Positions 16,229 to 25,830 of a stretch of 64,000 bases of DNA are shown piece by piece. The notes below the pieces were generated by a model. It was given only the letters and a program-made list of their open reading frames with translations, did not search any database and had not been told where the DNA came from. Source of the DNA: Lactobacillus isalae (lineage in GTDB: Bacteria; Bacillota; Bacilli; Lactobacillales; Lactobacillaceae); the NCBI RefSeq assembly GCF_947539375.1, contig NZ_OX443569.1, positions 1,240,001 through 1,304,000 on the forward strand, in the 5' to 3' direction. Every line of letters begins with the position of its first letter. Position 1 is the first letter of the stretch. Position numbers and translations under genes: made by a program.

Positions 16229-16663
16229 ATGACAGAATTAGAAAAGGATTGTTTATTTTGTAAAATTATTAGAGGAGAAATTCCCTCTTACACAGTTTTT
16301 GAAAATGATGACGTTAAAGCTTTTCTTGATATTTCTCAAGTAACTAAGGGACATACTCTAATTATTCCTAAAAAGCATCTCGTTAACTTCTTTGATTACA
16401 GCCAAGAAGATGCAGCTCGCTTTTTACAATATATTCCAGTTGTTGCACAAGCAATCAAAAAATCCGATCCAACTATTAAAGGATTAAATGTTGAAGTAAA
16501 TAATGGAGAAATTGCTGGTCAAGTAGTAATGCACTCACACATTCACTTAATTCCACGCCGAGGTGAAAGTGATCCTATTTCCACTCCACATGTAAACAAT
16601 GCCGATAAATACTCAGAAGAAGATTATCAAGCTGTTGCAAACGCTATCAAAAACAATCTATAA
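16229..16663 (+). CDS. hit: HIT-family nucleotide hydrolase/transferase
   Basis: A 144-residue histidine triad protein, with the triad HSHIHL near residue 99 and the N-terminal metal or fold motif CLFCKIIRGEIPSY. HIT proteins cleave adenosine phosphoramidates or related nucleotides in the cytoplasm. The ATG is preceded by AAAGGGG at 8 bp. Divergent from ecsA as in Bacillus, where the homologue is named Hit; no terminator separates it from the following gene, and an 82-bp gap lies between them. Confidence 0.93.
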   Translation: MTELEKDCLFCKIIRGEIPSYTVFENDDVKAFLDISQVTKGHTLIIPKKHLVNFFDYSQEDAARFLQYIPVVAQAIKKSDPTIKGLNVEVNNGEIAGQVVMHSHIHLIPRRGESDPISTPHVNNADKYSEEDYQAVANAIKNNL

Positions 16664-16745
16664 TATCAGTAATTTTCCTTTTAATGCGGTACAATAAAGA
16701 TGGTTATTAAGTAAAAAATTATTGAATAGATAAGAGGTATACATT

Positions 16746-17243
16746 ATGTCTGGATTTTTATTAGGAATTCTTAGTGGAACTGTTGCAGGTGGCTTATTAT
16801 CATACGCAAAGAATCCATTAAGTGGCAACTCAATTAGAAGTGATGTTAAGGATTCAGCAAATAACTTCACTGATTCTGTTCACCGCGTTAAGACAATTTA
16901 TGATGAACTAGAAGAAAAGAGAATGGAACAACCAGAAGAAACAAAGACTGACAACACTGATGCTACTCAAACTCCAGCTGAAGATGAAGAAGTTGCAGTT
17001 TCAGAACGTCCTTCACTTAAAGACAAAGCTCATGATTTAGTCGATGCTTTTTCTGCAGCTTCATTTAAGGCTGTCGATCATGATCGTGTATTTGCTGCAA
17101 TTAAAAATAAATTAGATGAAGCAAAAGAAGATCTTGAAGACGCAAGCGATGATGTTAAAGATACTACTCAAGATGAAGAAAAAGTAGATACAAATTCTGG
17201 TGCAAGCGAAGAAGAACATAAAGAAAATAAGGAAGAAAATTAA
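16746..17243 (+). CDS. YtxH-like membrane-associated protein with acidic tail
   Basis: A 165-residue protein with a short glycine-rich hydrophobic N terminus (FLLGILSGTVAGGLLSYA), the motif KNPLSGNSIRSDVKD, and a long charged Glu/Asp/Lys-rich helical tail. This is the plan of YtxH / general-stress membrane-anchored proteins; a specific function is not known. Its stop overlaps the start of the next gene (TAATG), which encodes a shorter relative. An AGAGGT site precedes the ATG. Confidence 0.8.
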   Translation: MSGFLLGILSGTVAGGLLSYAKNPLSGNSIRSDVKDSANNFTDSVHRVKTIYDELEEKRMEQPEETKTDNTDATQTPAEDEEVAVSERPSLKDKAHDLVDAFSAASFKAVDHDRVFAAIKNKLDEAKEDLEDASDDVKDTTQDEEKVDTNSGASEEEHKENKEEN

Positions 17244-17593
17244 TGAAATTTTTTGGAATTGGCTTAGGATTAGGAAGTTTAGCAGGATTAGGTATTTCTC
17301 TTCTTCCCAATCCACAAACTGGTCATAAAGTTAAAGACGATGTCCGTCTCTTTTTAAATGATACTAAAAATGATGCCACTTCATTAGCAACTAGCACAAA
17401 ACAAGCTAAAAACGCTGCTAGTCAACTAATTAGTGATCTACCACAAGCCGAACAGTCAGTTAAAGATATTCAAAATAGCTTAACTAATTTTCAAAGTTCA
17501 ATAAAACCAGAAGTAGATCAAATGATGGAAAATGTCTCTCATTTGACTGAAGAAGCAAAAACTACAGTTGATGGAATAAAAAATGAACTTTAA
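17243..17593 (+). CDS. Second YtxH-like small protein
   Basis: A 116-residue protein beginning FFGIGLGLGSLAGLGISLLP, then NPQTGHKVKDDVRLFL and a long amphipathic helical region (DATSLATSTKQAKNAASQLI). It shares the gly-rich anchor plus NP-(S/T)-G motif with the preceding protein, so the pair are probably diverged duplicates acting together at the membrane. Coupled translation (one-base overlap). Function unknown. A terminator follows. Confidence 0.75.
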   Translation: MKFFGIGLGLGSLAGLGISLLPNPQTGHKVKDDVRLFLNDTKNDATSLATSTKQAKNAASQLISDLPQAEQSVKDIQNSLTNFQSSIKPEVDQMMENVSHLTEEAKTTVDGIKNEL

Positions 17594-17629
17594 TCTTAAG
17601 ATTTGTTAGTCTTTTTTATAAATATCAAG

Positions 17630-17666
17630 AAAACTCCTATTGTCCATTGGGATAATGGGAGTTTTT
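17630..17666 (+). terminator. Intrinsic terminator after the YtxH-like pair
   Basis: AAAACTCCTATT (17630-17641) pairs with AATGGGAGTTTT (17654-17665), one wobble, followed by T. It ends the HIT/YtxH unit before prsA. Confidence 0.88.
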
Positions 17667-17714
17667 ATGTTATATTTGAATTTGTAATTAAGCAAAGGAT
17701 GTGCAAATTAATTT

Positions 17715-18611
17715 ATGAAAAAAACATGGAAAAAAGCAGCTGCTGTTTTAGCTTTTGCAGGAATTGCCTTGGGCGCTACTGCTTGTTCTGGCGGTAAAGC
17801 TGTCGTTACTTATAAGGGTGGTAAAATTACCGAATCACAATACTACGACAAAATGAAAGAATCTCAAGCAGGTCAATCTACTCTTGCCAGCATGATTGTT
17901 TCTGATGCCTTAGAAAGTCAATACGGCAAAGACGTTACTCAAAAGCAAGTTGATAAAGAATACAACAAGTACAAGAAGCAATATGGTAGTCAATTCGATT
18001 CTGTCCTTGAACAAAATGGAATGACTGCTTCTACTTTTAAGGACAACTTGAAGACTAATCTTTTAACTGAAGCTGCTTTGAAGCACATCAAGAAGATTAC
18101 TCCAGCTCAAGAAAAGAAAGCTTGGAAGAATTATCAACCAGAAGTTACTGTACAACACATTCTTGTTTCAAAGAAGAGTACAGCTGAAGACATCATTAAA
18201 CAATTACAAAATGGTGGCGACTTCAAGAAATTAGCTAAGAAATACTCTACTGATACTGCAACTAAAAATGATGCCGGTAAGTTACCTGCATTTGACTCAA
18301 CTGATTCTACTTTAGATTCTAGTTTCAAGACTGCTGCATTTAAACTTAAGACTGGTGAAATTACTACTACTCCAGTTAAGACTCAATACGGTTATCACGT
18401 AATTAAAATGATTAAGCACCCTGCTAAAGGTACTTTCAAAGAACACAAGAAACAAATTGATAACCAAATCTATCAATCAATGTCCGAAGATCAAAGCGTT
18501 ATGAGAAGCGTAATTGCTACTGTTCTTAAGCGTGCTGATGTTTCTATCAAGGACAAGGACTTGAAGAATGTTCTTTCTCAATACGTTTCATCAGATAGCC
18601 TTTCAAAATAA
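17715..18611 (+). CDS. prsA: PrsA foldase lipoprotein (parvulin)
   Basis: A 298-residue lipoprotein: a basic start (MKKTWKK), a hydrophobic core and a lipobox-like ALGATACSGG with Cys at about residue 24. A SurA-like N-terminal region precedes a parvulin PPIase domain (about residues 142-235: VQHILVSKKSTAEDI, GGDFKKLAKKYSTDTATK, KTQYGYHVIKM). PrsA assists folding of secreted proteins outside the membrane. It is monocistronic between two terminators. The binding site GGATG lies somewhat far from the ATG, but the signal peptide fixes this start. Confidence 0.95.
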   Translation: MKKTWKKAAAVLAFAGIALGATACSGGKAVVTYKGGKITESQYYDKMKESQAGQSTLASMIVSDALESQYGKDVTQKQVDKEYNKYKKQYGSQFDSVLEQNGMTASTFKDNLKTNLLTEAALKHIKKITPAQEKKAWKNYQPEVTVQHILVSKKSTAEDIIKQLQNGGDFKKLAKKYSTDTATKNDAGKLPAFDSTDSTLDSSFKTAAFKLKTGEITTTPVKTQYGYHVIKMIKHPAKGTFKEHKKQIDNQIYQSMSEDQSVMRSVIATVLKRADVSIKDKDLKNVLSQYVSSDSLSK

Positions 18612-18625
18612 AACATTATAACTAA

Positions 18626-18660
18626 AATACCGAGATCAATTTACGATCTCGGTATTTTTT
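18626..18660. terminator. Terminator between prsA and yhaM
   Basis: AATACCGAGATC and GATCTCGGTATT form a 12-bp stem with a 7-nt loop and a T run. The stem is symmetrical and could serve both convergent genes. Confidence 0.9.
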
Positions 18661-18664
18661 TGCT

Positions 18665-19642
18665 CTATTCTAATTTTGGTGCTTTATCTAAAGCTTCATC
18701 ATTTTTTGGACGGTAAAATCTCCGATTATCTTGCGACTTAATTGTTTCGGTAAACTCACCTGGTTTGGTTTGTTGCAAAGCATTAGTAATTGCATAAACA
18801 GTTGCATCTAAATCATCAATTTTATGCAAAACTTCAGCTTCCAAAACTACAGGTCGATGAGCTGCACCATATTCTGGCAAACCATGATGTGATAAAACAA
18901 GATGTCTTAAAAGCATTAAATCTTCACTATGTTCATCAATCTTCAATTCATGCGCTGCCAACATAATTTGTTCATCAATCAAAACTAAATGTCCAATTAG
19001 ATTTCCTTCAGTCGTGTACTTGGTAGCAACCGGGCCAGATAGCTCAATTACTTTTCCCATATCATGTAAAATGCAACCTGCGTAAAGGAGAGAACGGTCA
19101 ATTTGCGGATAAGTATTAGCGATTCCCTCTGCATCCCTTAACATCGAAACAGTGTGGAAAGCCAAACCGTTTCTGACAGCATGGTGATTAGACTTACCTG
19201 CCGGATATGAGAAAAACTGCTTATTCCACTTTTTAAGTAAATAGCGTACAATCCGATTCCAAGTTGGATTCAATATTTCAAATACGCGTTTATTAATTTC
19301 TTCTTCAAGCTCTTTTTGCTTAATCGGAGCAGAATGAACAAATTGACTTAAATCATAGCCTTCATTTGGTCCCACTACTCTTAAATCATAGATTCTTATT
19401 TGTGGTCGATCTTGATACTCTTCTCTTTTTCCACTTAATTCAACGATTGTCCCAGGACTAAAGGTATCAGCATCTTGTTGACTCGCATTCCACAAATTAC
19501 CTCTAATTGTTCCGCTTGAATCACTAAATTGTAAAACTAAATATTGTTTTCCGTTTTTACTGGTACGAAGACTGGAATCTTTTAAAAGTAAAACCAAATC
19601 CATATCTTCGCCATCATTATAATCAAGCAACCTTTTAATCAT
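18665..19642 (-). CDS. yhaM: 3'-5' exoribonuclease YhaM
   Basis: A 325-residue protein with an N-terminal OB-fold (about residues 15-95; LRTSKNGKQYLVLQFSDSSG) and a C-terminal HD domain (GCILHDMGKVIELSGP and the LSHHGLPEYGA segment). YhaM removes a few 3' nucleotides from RNA and single-stranded DNA using a divalent metal. It is the last gene of a four-gene unit with yhaN, yhaO and yheA, three bases behind yhaN. Confidence 0.94.
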   Translation of the reverse strand: MIKRLLDYNDGEDMDLVLLLKDSSLRTSKNGKQYLVLQFSDSSGTIRGNLWNASQQDADTFSPGTIVELSGKREEYQDRPQIRIYDLRVVGPNEGYDLSQFVHSAPIKQKELEEEINKRVFEILNPTWNRIVRYLLKKWNKQFFSYPAGKSNHHAVRNGLAFHTVSMLRDAEGIANTYPQIDRSLLYAGCILHDMGKVIELSGPVATKYTTEGNLIGHLVLIDEQIMLAAHELKIDEHSEDLMLLRHLVLSHHGLPEYGAAHRPVVLEAEVLHKIDDLDATVYAITNALQQTKPGEFTETIKSQDNRRFYRPKNDEALDKAPKLE

Positions 19643-19644
19643 GG

Positions 19645-22083
19645 TTATTCCTTCTCTATCTTTATCGGTTCAATAGCTAAGTTATCTACTAAATCCTGCC
19701 TTGCTGTAAAAATTAACACTTGTGTCTTTTTAGCTAATTCTTCTAGCAGTTTAACAATATGACTAGTTCTTTGTGCATCAAAGTTTACAAAAGCATCATC
19801 AATTAAAATTGGTAAGGCGATTTTATCAGAAACTTGCTCAACAAAGGCTAATTTTAGAGCAAAATATAATTGTTCACTGGTTCCTCGAGACAGATAGTCG
19901 ACCTCAAACTTCTTACCATCTGCTCTTTTAACTTTAAGTTTTTTATCTAATTCGATATCGATATACCTGCCACCAGTTAATAACTTAAAGTATTTCTTTG
20001 CATCTTCAAGCATCTTAGGAAAGCGTTCATTTGAAGCTAGATCGAGCCCTCTAGCAATCCAGTTGCTCGTTAACAAATTAGCCAGATATTCTTTAACATT
20101 TTCATTTAATGACGATTCTAAATCAGCAAGTTTCTGTTTCTCTGCAAAGTATTTATCAGAATTTGCCAAAATATTCATCTGATTTTCTAGCTTAGCATTT
20201 TCTGCATGTAAATCATTAATTTGCGCTTGCTTAGCTGAAATTTGCTCCTCTAAATGAGCCTTATTTTCTGCCAAAGCATTTGGATCTTGAGCAATTTTTT
20301 CTAATTGCGTTAAATCAGCTTGCAAGTCATTCTGCAATGCATCTATTTTCAATTTTAATTGATCTTGCTCTTCAGCTTGCTTTTTTAAGTCGGAAAATTC
20401 TGCAAAATCAGTAACCTTATTTGCGGCAAAAATTTTAGAAAGCTCAATTTTATTTTTTGCTAATTGGTTCTTTCTCTCCTGCAATTGCACGGCAAGATCA
20501 TTTAAATGCTGCTTAGCTAAATTATTCTGGTCAAGCAATTTTTGTAGGGAATTTAATTGACTCACAATATCTGAAAAAGTCTGAATATTGCCTGTAATAA
20601 AGGGATGTAAATCTTGTACAAAGGCTTGAATTTTTTCGTTTAAAGACTGTTGTTCCTGGTCTAATTGCAAAAGATTTTGCTTCTTAGATTCAATTTGAAC
20701 AAGTTCGTTCCATAAACTGTTTAAATCTACTGTATTTGGATCAAGTCCATATTTCTCAATAAATTCTTGCTCTTTTTGTCCATCCTTGGCATTCTTTTGT
20801 CTTGTCCAAACAAATAGACCCAGGCCTCCAAGTGCGATCATTGTTCCAAGAAAACGGACAAATAAATTATTAATTGCGATTGCGCTAAATAGACCAGCAA
20901 CTAATAAAATCAATGACACAATTCCGGGTAAATTATTAGCTTCTTGTTTTTGATTTTTCAAATCCTGGTAATCTGACTTTATTTGTTCTCTTGTTTCACT
21001 AGAAAGCTTTCCTAATTTAACCGCTTCTGGTTGGAATTGTTCATAAGACTGTAAATCTTTTTTAGTCGCTTCAATTTGCCTTTGCAAATCCTTACTTTCG
21101 CTTTCCCAATGAAGTACTTCCGCTTTATGGTCAACTAAGGCTTGAATTTTATCTTTATTAGTTAAGTCACTACTTGTTTCAATTTCTTGTAGCTGCTTGT
21201 CTAAGTTATTAACATCAACTGTTAAGTCAGCAATCTTACTTTGAATAGCTTGTGCTTTTTCATAATCTTCTTTAGAAAACGAAATAGGTTTTAACTCTTG
21301 CTTAAGTTCCTGATATTGCTTAAAATTAGTCAATTTTTGCATCAAAAGACTAATTTTTTGCCCTTGTTCATTTAACTTAGCTAGCTCTTCTTGAACTTCT
21401 TTTAAATTATTTCTTTCTTGAGCTAGCTTTTCTTCAAGCTCACGGTAATCTTTAAATTCATTATCTGTTTGAGCTAAAACCTCTTTTTGCTCTTGAATTT
21501 GATTAATTAATTGGTTAACTACAGGTTTGCGCCCGCTTTTTTTGAATAATTTTTGTGCGTTGTTTGAGAATTCATCCCTTAAATCAAGCAGCTTATGGCT
21601 TTGCGAAGCACCTAAAAAATAAATCTGCTCCATCAACTCTGCTTGCGACAAGCCATTTACTTCTCGCAACATGTCTTGATTAAAAATAAAGCTATCAGTA
21701 TAGAAACTACCGTCGATATTCTGAATTCGATCAAAAAATACACTTTCTGGCACTTCCTGGTCGTTTAAGCTAACAGTCAAAACACCCTTTTTAGTATCGC
21801 CCTTTGCATATAAACGACTTAAAACAAAAGTTCCATCCTTATCTTCAAAGGTTAAACTCCCACCCATCGGGCTTACGTGGTCTAAAGGTTGATAATTTTC
21901 AAAAAATGGTGATTTATTAGTTCTTAAGTGAAAGCCAAACAAAATTTGCTTAACAAAAGCGACAGTAGTACTTTTTCCTGCTTCATTTGCACCTAAAAAT
22001 ACAGTTAAATCTTTGTTCAAATTAAAAGTTACATCATTTAATTTTCCAAAGTGAATAATTTTAATTTGAGTTAGTTTCATCAT
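19645..22083 (-). CDS. yhaN: SMC/Rad50-like ATPase YhaN
   Basis: An 812-residue AAA ATPase with an N-terminal Walker A (GANEAGKSTTVAFVK), long coiled-coil arms (about 175-380 and 435-660), a hydrophobic segment of 35-40 residues in the middle (near 385-425) instead of a zinc hook, and a C-terminal signature and Walker B (YLSRGTSEQLYFALK, LPILIDDAFVNFD). It pairs with the nuclease YhaO in an SbcC/SbcD-like way, probably in DNA or RNA end processing; the central hydrophobic hairpin suggests membrane association. Its start overlaps yhaO by 23 bp with AAGGA upstream. Confidence 0.9.
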   Translation of the reverse strand: MMKLTQIKIIHFGKLNDVTFNLNKDLTVFLGANEAGKSTTVAFVKQILFGFHLRTNKSPFFENYQPLDHVSPMGGSLTFEDKDGTFVLSRLYAKGDTKKGVLTVSLNDQEVPESVFFDRIQNIDGSFYTDSFIFNQDMLREVNGLSQAELMEQIYFLGASQSHKLLDLRDEFSNNAQKLFKKSGRKPVVNQLINQIQEQKEVLAQTDNEFKDYRELEEKLAQERNNLKEVQEELAKLNEQGQKISLLMQKLTNFKQYQELKQELKPISFSKEDYEKAQAIQSKIADLTVDVNNLDKQLQEIETSSDLTNKDKIQALVDHKAEVLHWESESKDLQRQIEATKKDLQSYEQFQPEAVKLGKLSSETREQIKSDYQDLKNQKQEANNLPGIVSLILLVAGLFSAIAINNLFVRFLGTMIALGGLGLFVWTRQKNAKDGQKEQEFIEKYGLDPNTVDLNSLWNELVQIESKKQNLLQLDQEQQSLNEKIQAFVQDLHPFITGNIQTFSDIVSQLNSLQKLLDQNNLAKQHLNDLAVQLQERKNQLAKNKIELSKIFAANKVTDFAEFSDLKKQAEEQDQLKLKIDALQNDLQADLTQLEKIAQDPNALAENKAHLEEQISAKQAQINDLHAENAKLENQMNILANSDKYFAEKQKLADLESSLNENVKEYLANLLTSNWIARGLDLASNERFPKMLEDAKKYFKLLTGGRYIDIELDKKLKVKRADGKKFEVDYLSRGTSEQLYFALKLAFVEQVSDKIALPILIDDAFVNFDAQRTSHIVKLLEELAKKTQVLIFTARQDLVDNLAIEPIKIEKE

Positions 22084-23284
22084 CCATATCCTTTAATTTC
22101 TGTCCTAACTTAACCTGCGCTAATTCTTTTACTTCGTCAATAAATTCTTGCTTTTTCAAAAGATCAGCAACATAATTACTCTTTTTGCTTAAATCGTTAG
22201 CTAATGAATAAATTTTGTCTAGATCAAAAATTTCGCTTTCTGCTTGGTCAAACGCTTCTTTATCTGCTGTTTTAAGTTGTAGCTTCTCATTGTTTGTTAA
22301 ATAAACTTTGACTAGACGAGAATCGAAGTTCAATGAGTTAGATAACTGAAGCCAGTAGTCACTGTCGTTGATTAATTCTAACTCTTGTTCACTTAAATAT
22401 TGAGCGCCTTGAATTGTCAGACCAAATAAAGTTTTTTGCGTATTTTTCTTAGTCAGAATATCAACTATTCTTTTTGTTAAGTCAGCTTGTGAAACTTCTT
22501 GGTCTAAACTTAAAGTCACCATTTGCCAAATAATTGGCGCGGTTTCAACAAAGTCAAGACTAATCTTCTTAGTTGTCTCATCTACTGTATTAAGATAAAC
22601 GCCTTTAGCATCTCTCTCATTAATGTGTCTTCCCTGTAAATTACCACTATAGACAATCCATGGCTCTTGGCTTAAGGTCTGACGCAAATGGATATGTCCT
22701 AAAGCAAAATAATCATAATTTAAGTCTTTAATCTCAGCTGTAGTAAAAGGAGCGTAAACATTTTGATGTTTTGCTGTAGTCTTAGCCCCAGCATGCATCA
22801 AACCAATAGTAAAATTGTCGCCCTTTTTTGGGAATTCGCTAATCTTATCAGCTTCAATATGATTATGTTGGTAAGAAAAGCCAGCAACTGTATAAGGAAA
22901 ACCGGTCTTGGTTTTAAATTGAACTTCTTCTACTTTTTCATCAGGACCTAAGAGCTTAAAGTATGGCGATTGAGGTAAGATCATCTCATCTGGATTTAAA
23001 TAATCATGATTTCCTAAGATCATAACAACTTGTATTTCTTGATCAGTAAGTCTCTTTATTTCTCTGCTAAAAAACAACTGACTTTGAGGGCTAGGATGAA
23101 CTGAGTCAAAAGTATCACCCGCAATTAGGACTAAATCTACACTCTGCTCTAGAGCTATATCAATTGCTTTAGTAAACGACTTTTGGGTTGACTGTTTAAT
23201 ATTATTAAACTCATTAGATGGCAAAAAAGATAGTCCTTGAAAGGGACTATCTAAGTGCGCATCTGCTAAATGCATAAATTTCAT
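22061..23284 (-). CDS. yhaO: SbcD-like metallophosphoesterase YhaO
   Basis: A 407-residue calcineurin-like phosphoesterase of the Mre11/SbcD type. The metal-binding motifs are in order LADAHLDSPF, LVLIAGDTFDSVHPS, VVMILGNHDYLNP, IGLMHAG and FALGHIHLRQ. It is expected to be the nuclease partner of the downstream ATPase. It overlaps yhaN by 23 bp and follows yheA by five bases, an arrangement shared with Bacillus. Confidence 0.93.
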   Translation of the reverse strand: MKFMHLADAHLDSPFQGLSFLPSNEFNNIKQSTQKSFTKAIDIALEQSVDLVLIAGDTFDSVHPSPQSQLFFSREIKRLTDQEIQVVMILGNHDYLNPDEMILPQSPYFKLLGPDEKVEEVQFKTKTGFPYTVAGFSYQHNHIEADKISEFPKKGDNFTIGLMHAGAKTTAKHQNVYAPFTTAEIKDLNYDYFALGHIHLRQTLSQEPWIVYSGNLQGRHINERDAKGVYLNTVDETTKKISLDFVETAPIIWQMVTLSLDQEVSQADLTKRIVDILTKKNTQKTLFGLTIQGAQYLSEQELELINDSDYWLQLSNSLNFDSRLVKVYLTNNEKLQLKTADKEAFDQAESEIFDLDKIYSLANDLSKKSNYVADLLKKQEFIDEVKELAQVKLGQKLKDMDDETNSN

Positions 23285-23289
23285 ATTAA

Positions 23290-23643
23290 CTATTTTGCCT
23301 TTAAATCATCATATAAATCGCCAATTGGCTTAGTCATAGCTTGTTGAACATCATTGATCATTTGGAAGAGAGCTTGTTCTTTAGTGATCATGTCCTTTAA
23401 TTCTTCATTGTTACGAACTTCTTCGTTAATCTTTTGATATTCTTTCTTAACATCGTCAGAAAGTGGTTGACCTGAATTTTGAGCAGCCAAAATTTGTTGT
23501 TGAAGTTTATCCATTCTTTGGTAAAGGTCCAAGCTTTCTGGATTATTCTTTAAGTTTTCAAGAGATTTCTTTAAATCCTTGAATTGTTCAGTTTCTTGTA
23601 AGTCTTTTGCCAATTGGTTGGCATTATCATAAATATTAACCAT
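23290..23643 (-). CDS. yheA: YheA (YlbF/YmcA family) protein
   Basis: A 117-residue all-helical cytoplasmic protein of the YlbF/YmcA/YheA family (UPF0342), recognised from [20 protein letters not shown] and the C-terminal [18 protein letters not shown]. YlbF and YmcA modulate RNase Y in Bacillus; the YheA branch has no firm function. It is the first of the yheA-yhaO-yhaN-yhaM genes and lies 23 bp after the penicillin-binding protein gene, so the whole set could be read from that promoter. Confidence 0.9.
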   Translation of the reverse strand: MVNIYDNANQLAKDLQETEQFKDLKKSLENLKNNPESLDLYQRMDKLQQQILAAQNSGQPLSDDVKKEYQKINEEVRNNEELKDMITKEQALFQMINDVQQAMTKPIGDLYDDLKAK

Positions 23644-23666
23644 TTTAAAATTAAACTCCTTTATTT

Positions 23667-25724
23667 TTACTGACCTAAAAGTCCTTTAAGATTATTATAC
23701 CATTCGTTAAACTTAGACCCAGTATCATTGATCCCTTTTTGTACTTGTTTTCCAATATTACCAAGCCAATCTGAATTTGCCCCTGTATCTTGCGAAATTT
23801 GCTGAGCACTCTTTTCTTTAAACTGCGTTTGTGAAGTATATGGCAGCAAGCGTTCAAGCTCAGATTTATAAAGGTGCGTAATTCCTGTTTCAGAAATTCC
23901 TTCCATATAGTGATTTTGATCAGTCTTATCAAAACCAACCCAAGTTGATAAAACAACATCTGGAGTATAACCAACAATCCATTGGTCTTTTGTACCAAAT
24001 CCATAACTATCTGGTACTTCTGTGGAACCAGTTTTACCAGCTACTCTAAAGCTTGCAGGTTGTGCTGATCTACCTGTACCAGATGTAAACACTCCCAAGA
24101 GCATTGAAGTCATTTCTTTAGCTGTATTAGTCGAAATAATTCGGTGATTACCAGGATTCTTATTTTGGGCAATTACATTTCCGCTAGCATCAGTAATCTT
24201 AGTAATACAGTAAGACTGATTTGGTAAGTTTCCTTCATTAGCAAAAGCGCTATATGCTCTTGCCATTTGCATTGGAGAAACTCCAGTCGACAAACCACCC
24301 AAGGCTAAGGCTAAGTTTTGATCACTCTTATTAACATGGATACCAAAGTTTTCAACAGATTGAACACCCTTGCTGACACCAATTTTGTCTAATAACCAAA
24401 CAGCTGGCACGTTTTTACTTTGTGCTAGAGCTTCATACATTGGAATCTTATTCGAGTATTGATTATCAACGTTTTTTGGTTCATAACCATTCTTACCAAA
24501 TTTTTGTAATTTATTAGAAAGCTCAGAATCATAATGATAGCCGTTTTGAAGAGCCGGTGAATAGACAGCAAGTGGTTTCATAGTTGAGCCTGGTTGTCGC
24601 TTCATCTGTGTTGCACGGTTATAGCCACGGAAAACATGCTGTCCTCTTCCTCCAACGATTGCCCGAACAGCTCCACTCTTTGGATCCATCGCAACACTTG
24701 CTCCTTGGACTTTAGTACCATCACTTGCGTTTGGTGGAAAATTCCAACTTTCTTCAAAACTATCTTGCAAGGCACTTTGATAACCTGTATCAAGAGTTGT
24801 ATAAATCTTCAAGCCCTTGTTCATTACATCTTCTTCTTTTAAGCCGTAACGATCAATTGCTTCATCAACGACTGCATCAAAGAAGTAAGGATAACGATAC
24901 CCATCTTCTTGAGAAAATGTATCATCTAAAGTTAATGTAGTTTTTTTAGCATTATCAGCTTGCGTCTGCGAAATTTTGCCAGTATCAGCCATTAAGCCTA
25001 ATACTACATTGCGTCGTGAAATTGCATTGTCCATATGATCAATCGGATTATAGTAGCTTGGACTTCGAAGCATTCCGGCAATTGTTGCAGCTTCACCTAC
25101 AGTTACGTCACTTGCGTTTTTACCAAAATAGCGCCTTGCTGCATCTTGAACGCCCCAAACGCCATTGCCAAAGTAAGCATTGTTCAAGTACATTGTCAGA
25201 ATATCTTTTTTAGAATAAACACGATTAATCTCGATTGCAAAAAATAATTCTTCTAACTTTCTAGAAAAAGTTTGCTTTTGCGTTAGTAAAGCATTCTTAG
25301 CCAGCTGCTGCGTTAAAGTCGATCCACCACCGACAATTCCGCGATGAATTAGACTGCTTACCGCAGCACGCGCCATCCCTTTCACACTAAAACCAGGATT
25401 TTTATAAAATGTCCTATCTTCAGTTGCAATGACAGCATCTTGAATATAAGGCGAAATCTGACTTAACTCAACAAAAGAACCCTTTTGAGAATAGAGCGAA
25501 CCTGCCTTTTGATTTTTATTATCATAAATAGTAGTTGTAGTAGAAAGCGATGCCTTCATGTTAGAGATGTTTGAAGTTTTTACCTTAACGGTATAATAAG
25601 TACAAACGAATAAACAACACGACAGCAATATTAAAATTAACCAACGCCAAATTTGAAAGCGATGGTTGAAGTTTTTAATCGCTAAATGAACGCGATGCCA
25701 AAACTCGTGATTTTGGGAATGCAT
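23667..25724 (-). CDS. pbp2A: Class A penicillin-binding protein (PBP2A-like)
   Basis: A 685-residue bifunctional peptidoglycan synthase. After a cytoplasmic tail and a membrane helix (about 28-48) comes the GT51 glycosyltransferase (catalytic Glu102 in [27 protein letters not shown]), then the transpeptidase with QPGSTMKPL (active Ser and Lys), AQSKNVP (SxN) and VAGKTGST (KTG). It polymerises and crosslinks the cell wall outside the membrane. Which of the lactobacillar class A enzymes it is cannot be fixed, but N-terminal architecture fits PBP2A. Divergent from the pseudouridine synthase gene. Confidence 0.93.
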   Translation of the reverse strand: MHSQNHEFWHRVHLAIKNFNHRFQIWRWLILILLSCCLFVCTYYTVKVKTSNISNMKASLSTTTTIYDNKNQKAGSLYSQKGSFVELSQISPYIQDAVIATEDRTFYKNPGFSVKGMARAAVSSLIHRGIVGGGSTLTQQLAKNALLTQKQTFSRKLEELFFAIEINRVYSKKDILTMYLNNAYFGNGVWGVQDAARRYFGKNASDVTVGEAATIAGMLRSPSYYNPIDHMDNAISRRNVVLGLMADTGKISQTQADNAKKTTLTLDDTFSQEDGYRYPYFFDAVVDEAIDRYGLKEEDVMNKGLKIYTTLDTGYQSALQDSFEESWNFPPNASDGTKVQGASVAMDPKSGAVRAIVGGRGQHVFRGYNRATQMKRQPGSTMKPLAVYSPALQNGYHYDSELSNKLQKFGKNGYEPKNVDNQYSNKIPMYEALAQSKNVPAVWLLDKIGVSKGVQSVENFGIHVNKSDQNLALALGGLSTGVSPMQMARAYSAFANEGNLPNQSYCITKITDASGNVIAQNKNPGNHRIISTNTAKEMTSMLLGVFTSGTGRSAQPASFRVAGKTGSTEVPDSYGFGTKDQWIVGYTPDVVLSTWVGFDKTDQNHYMEGISETGITHLYKSELERLLPYTSQTQFKEKSAQQISQDTGANSDWLGNIGKQVQKGINDTGSKFNEWYNNLKGLLGQ

Positions 25725-25830
25725 ATAATTAAAACTCCCTTTTCATCAATAAACCTAATATGACGATTTTAGCATATCTTTATTTGAAAAATAGTATTTT
25801 AAAAGTTAAAAATTAGATAAGGTGAAAAAG

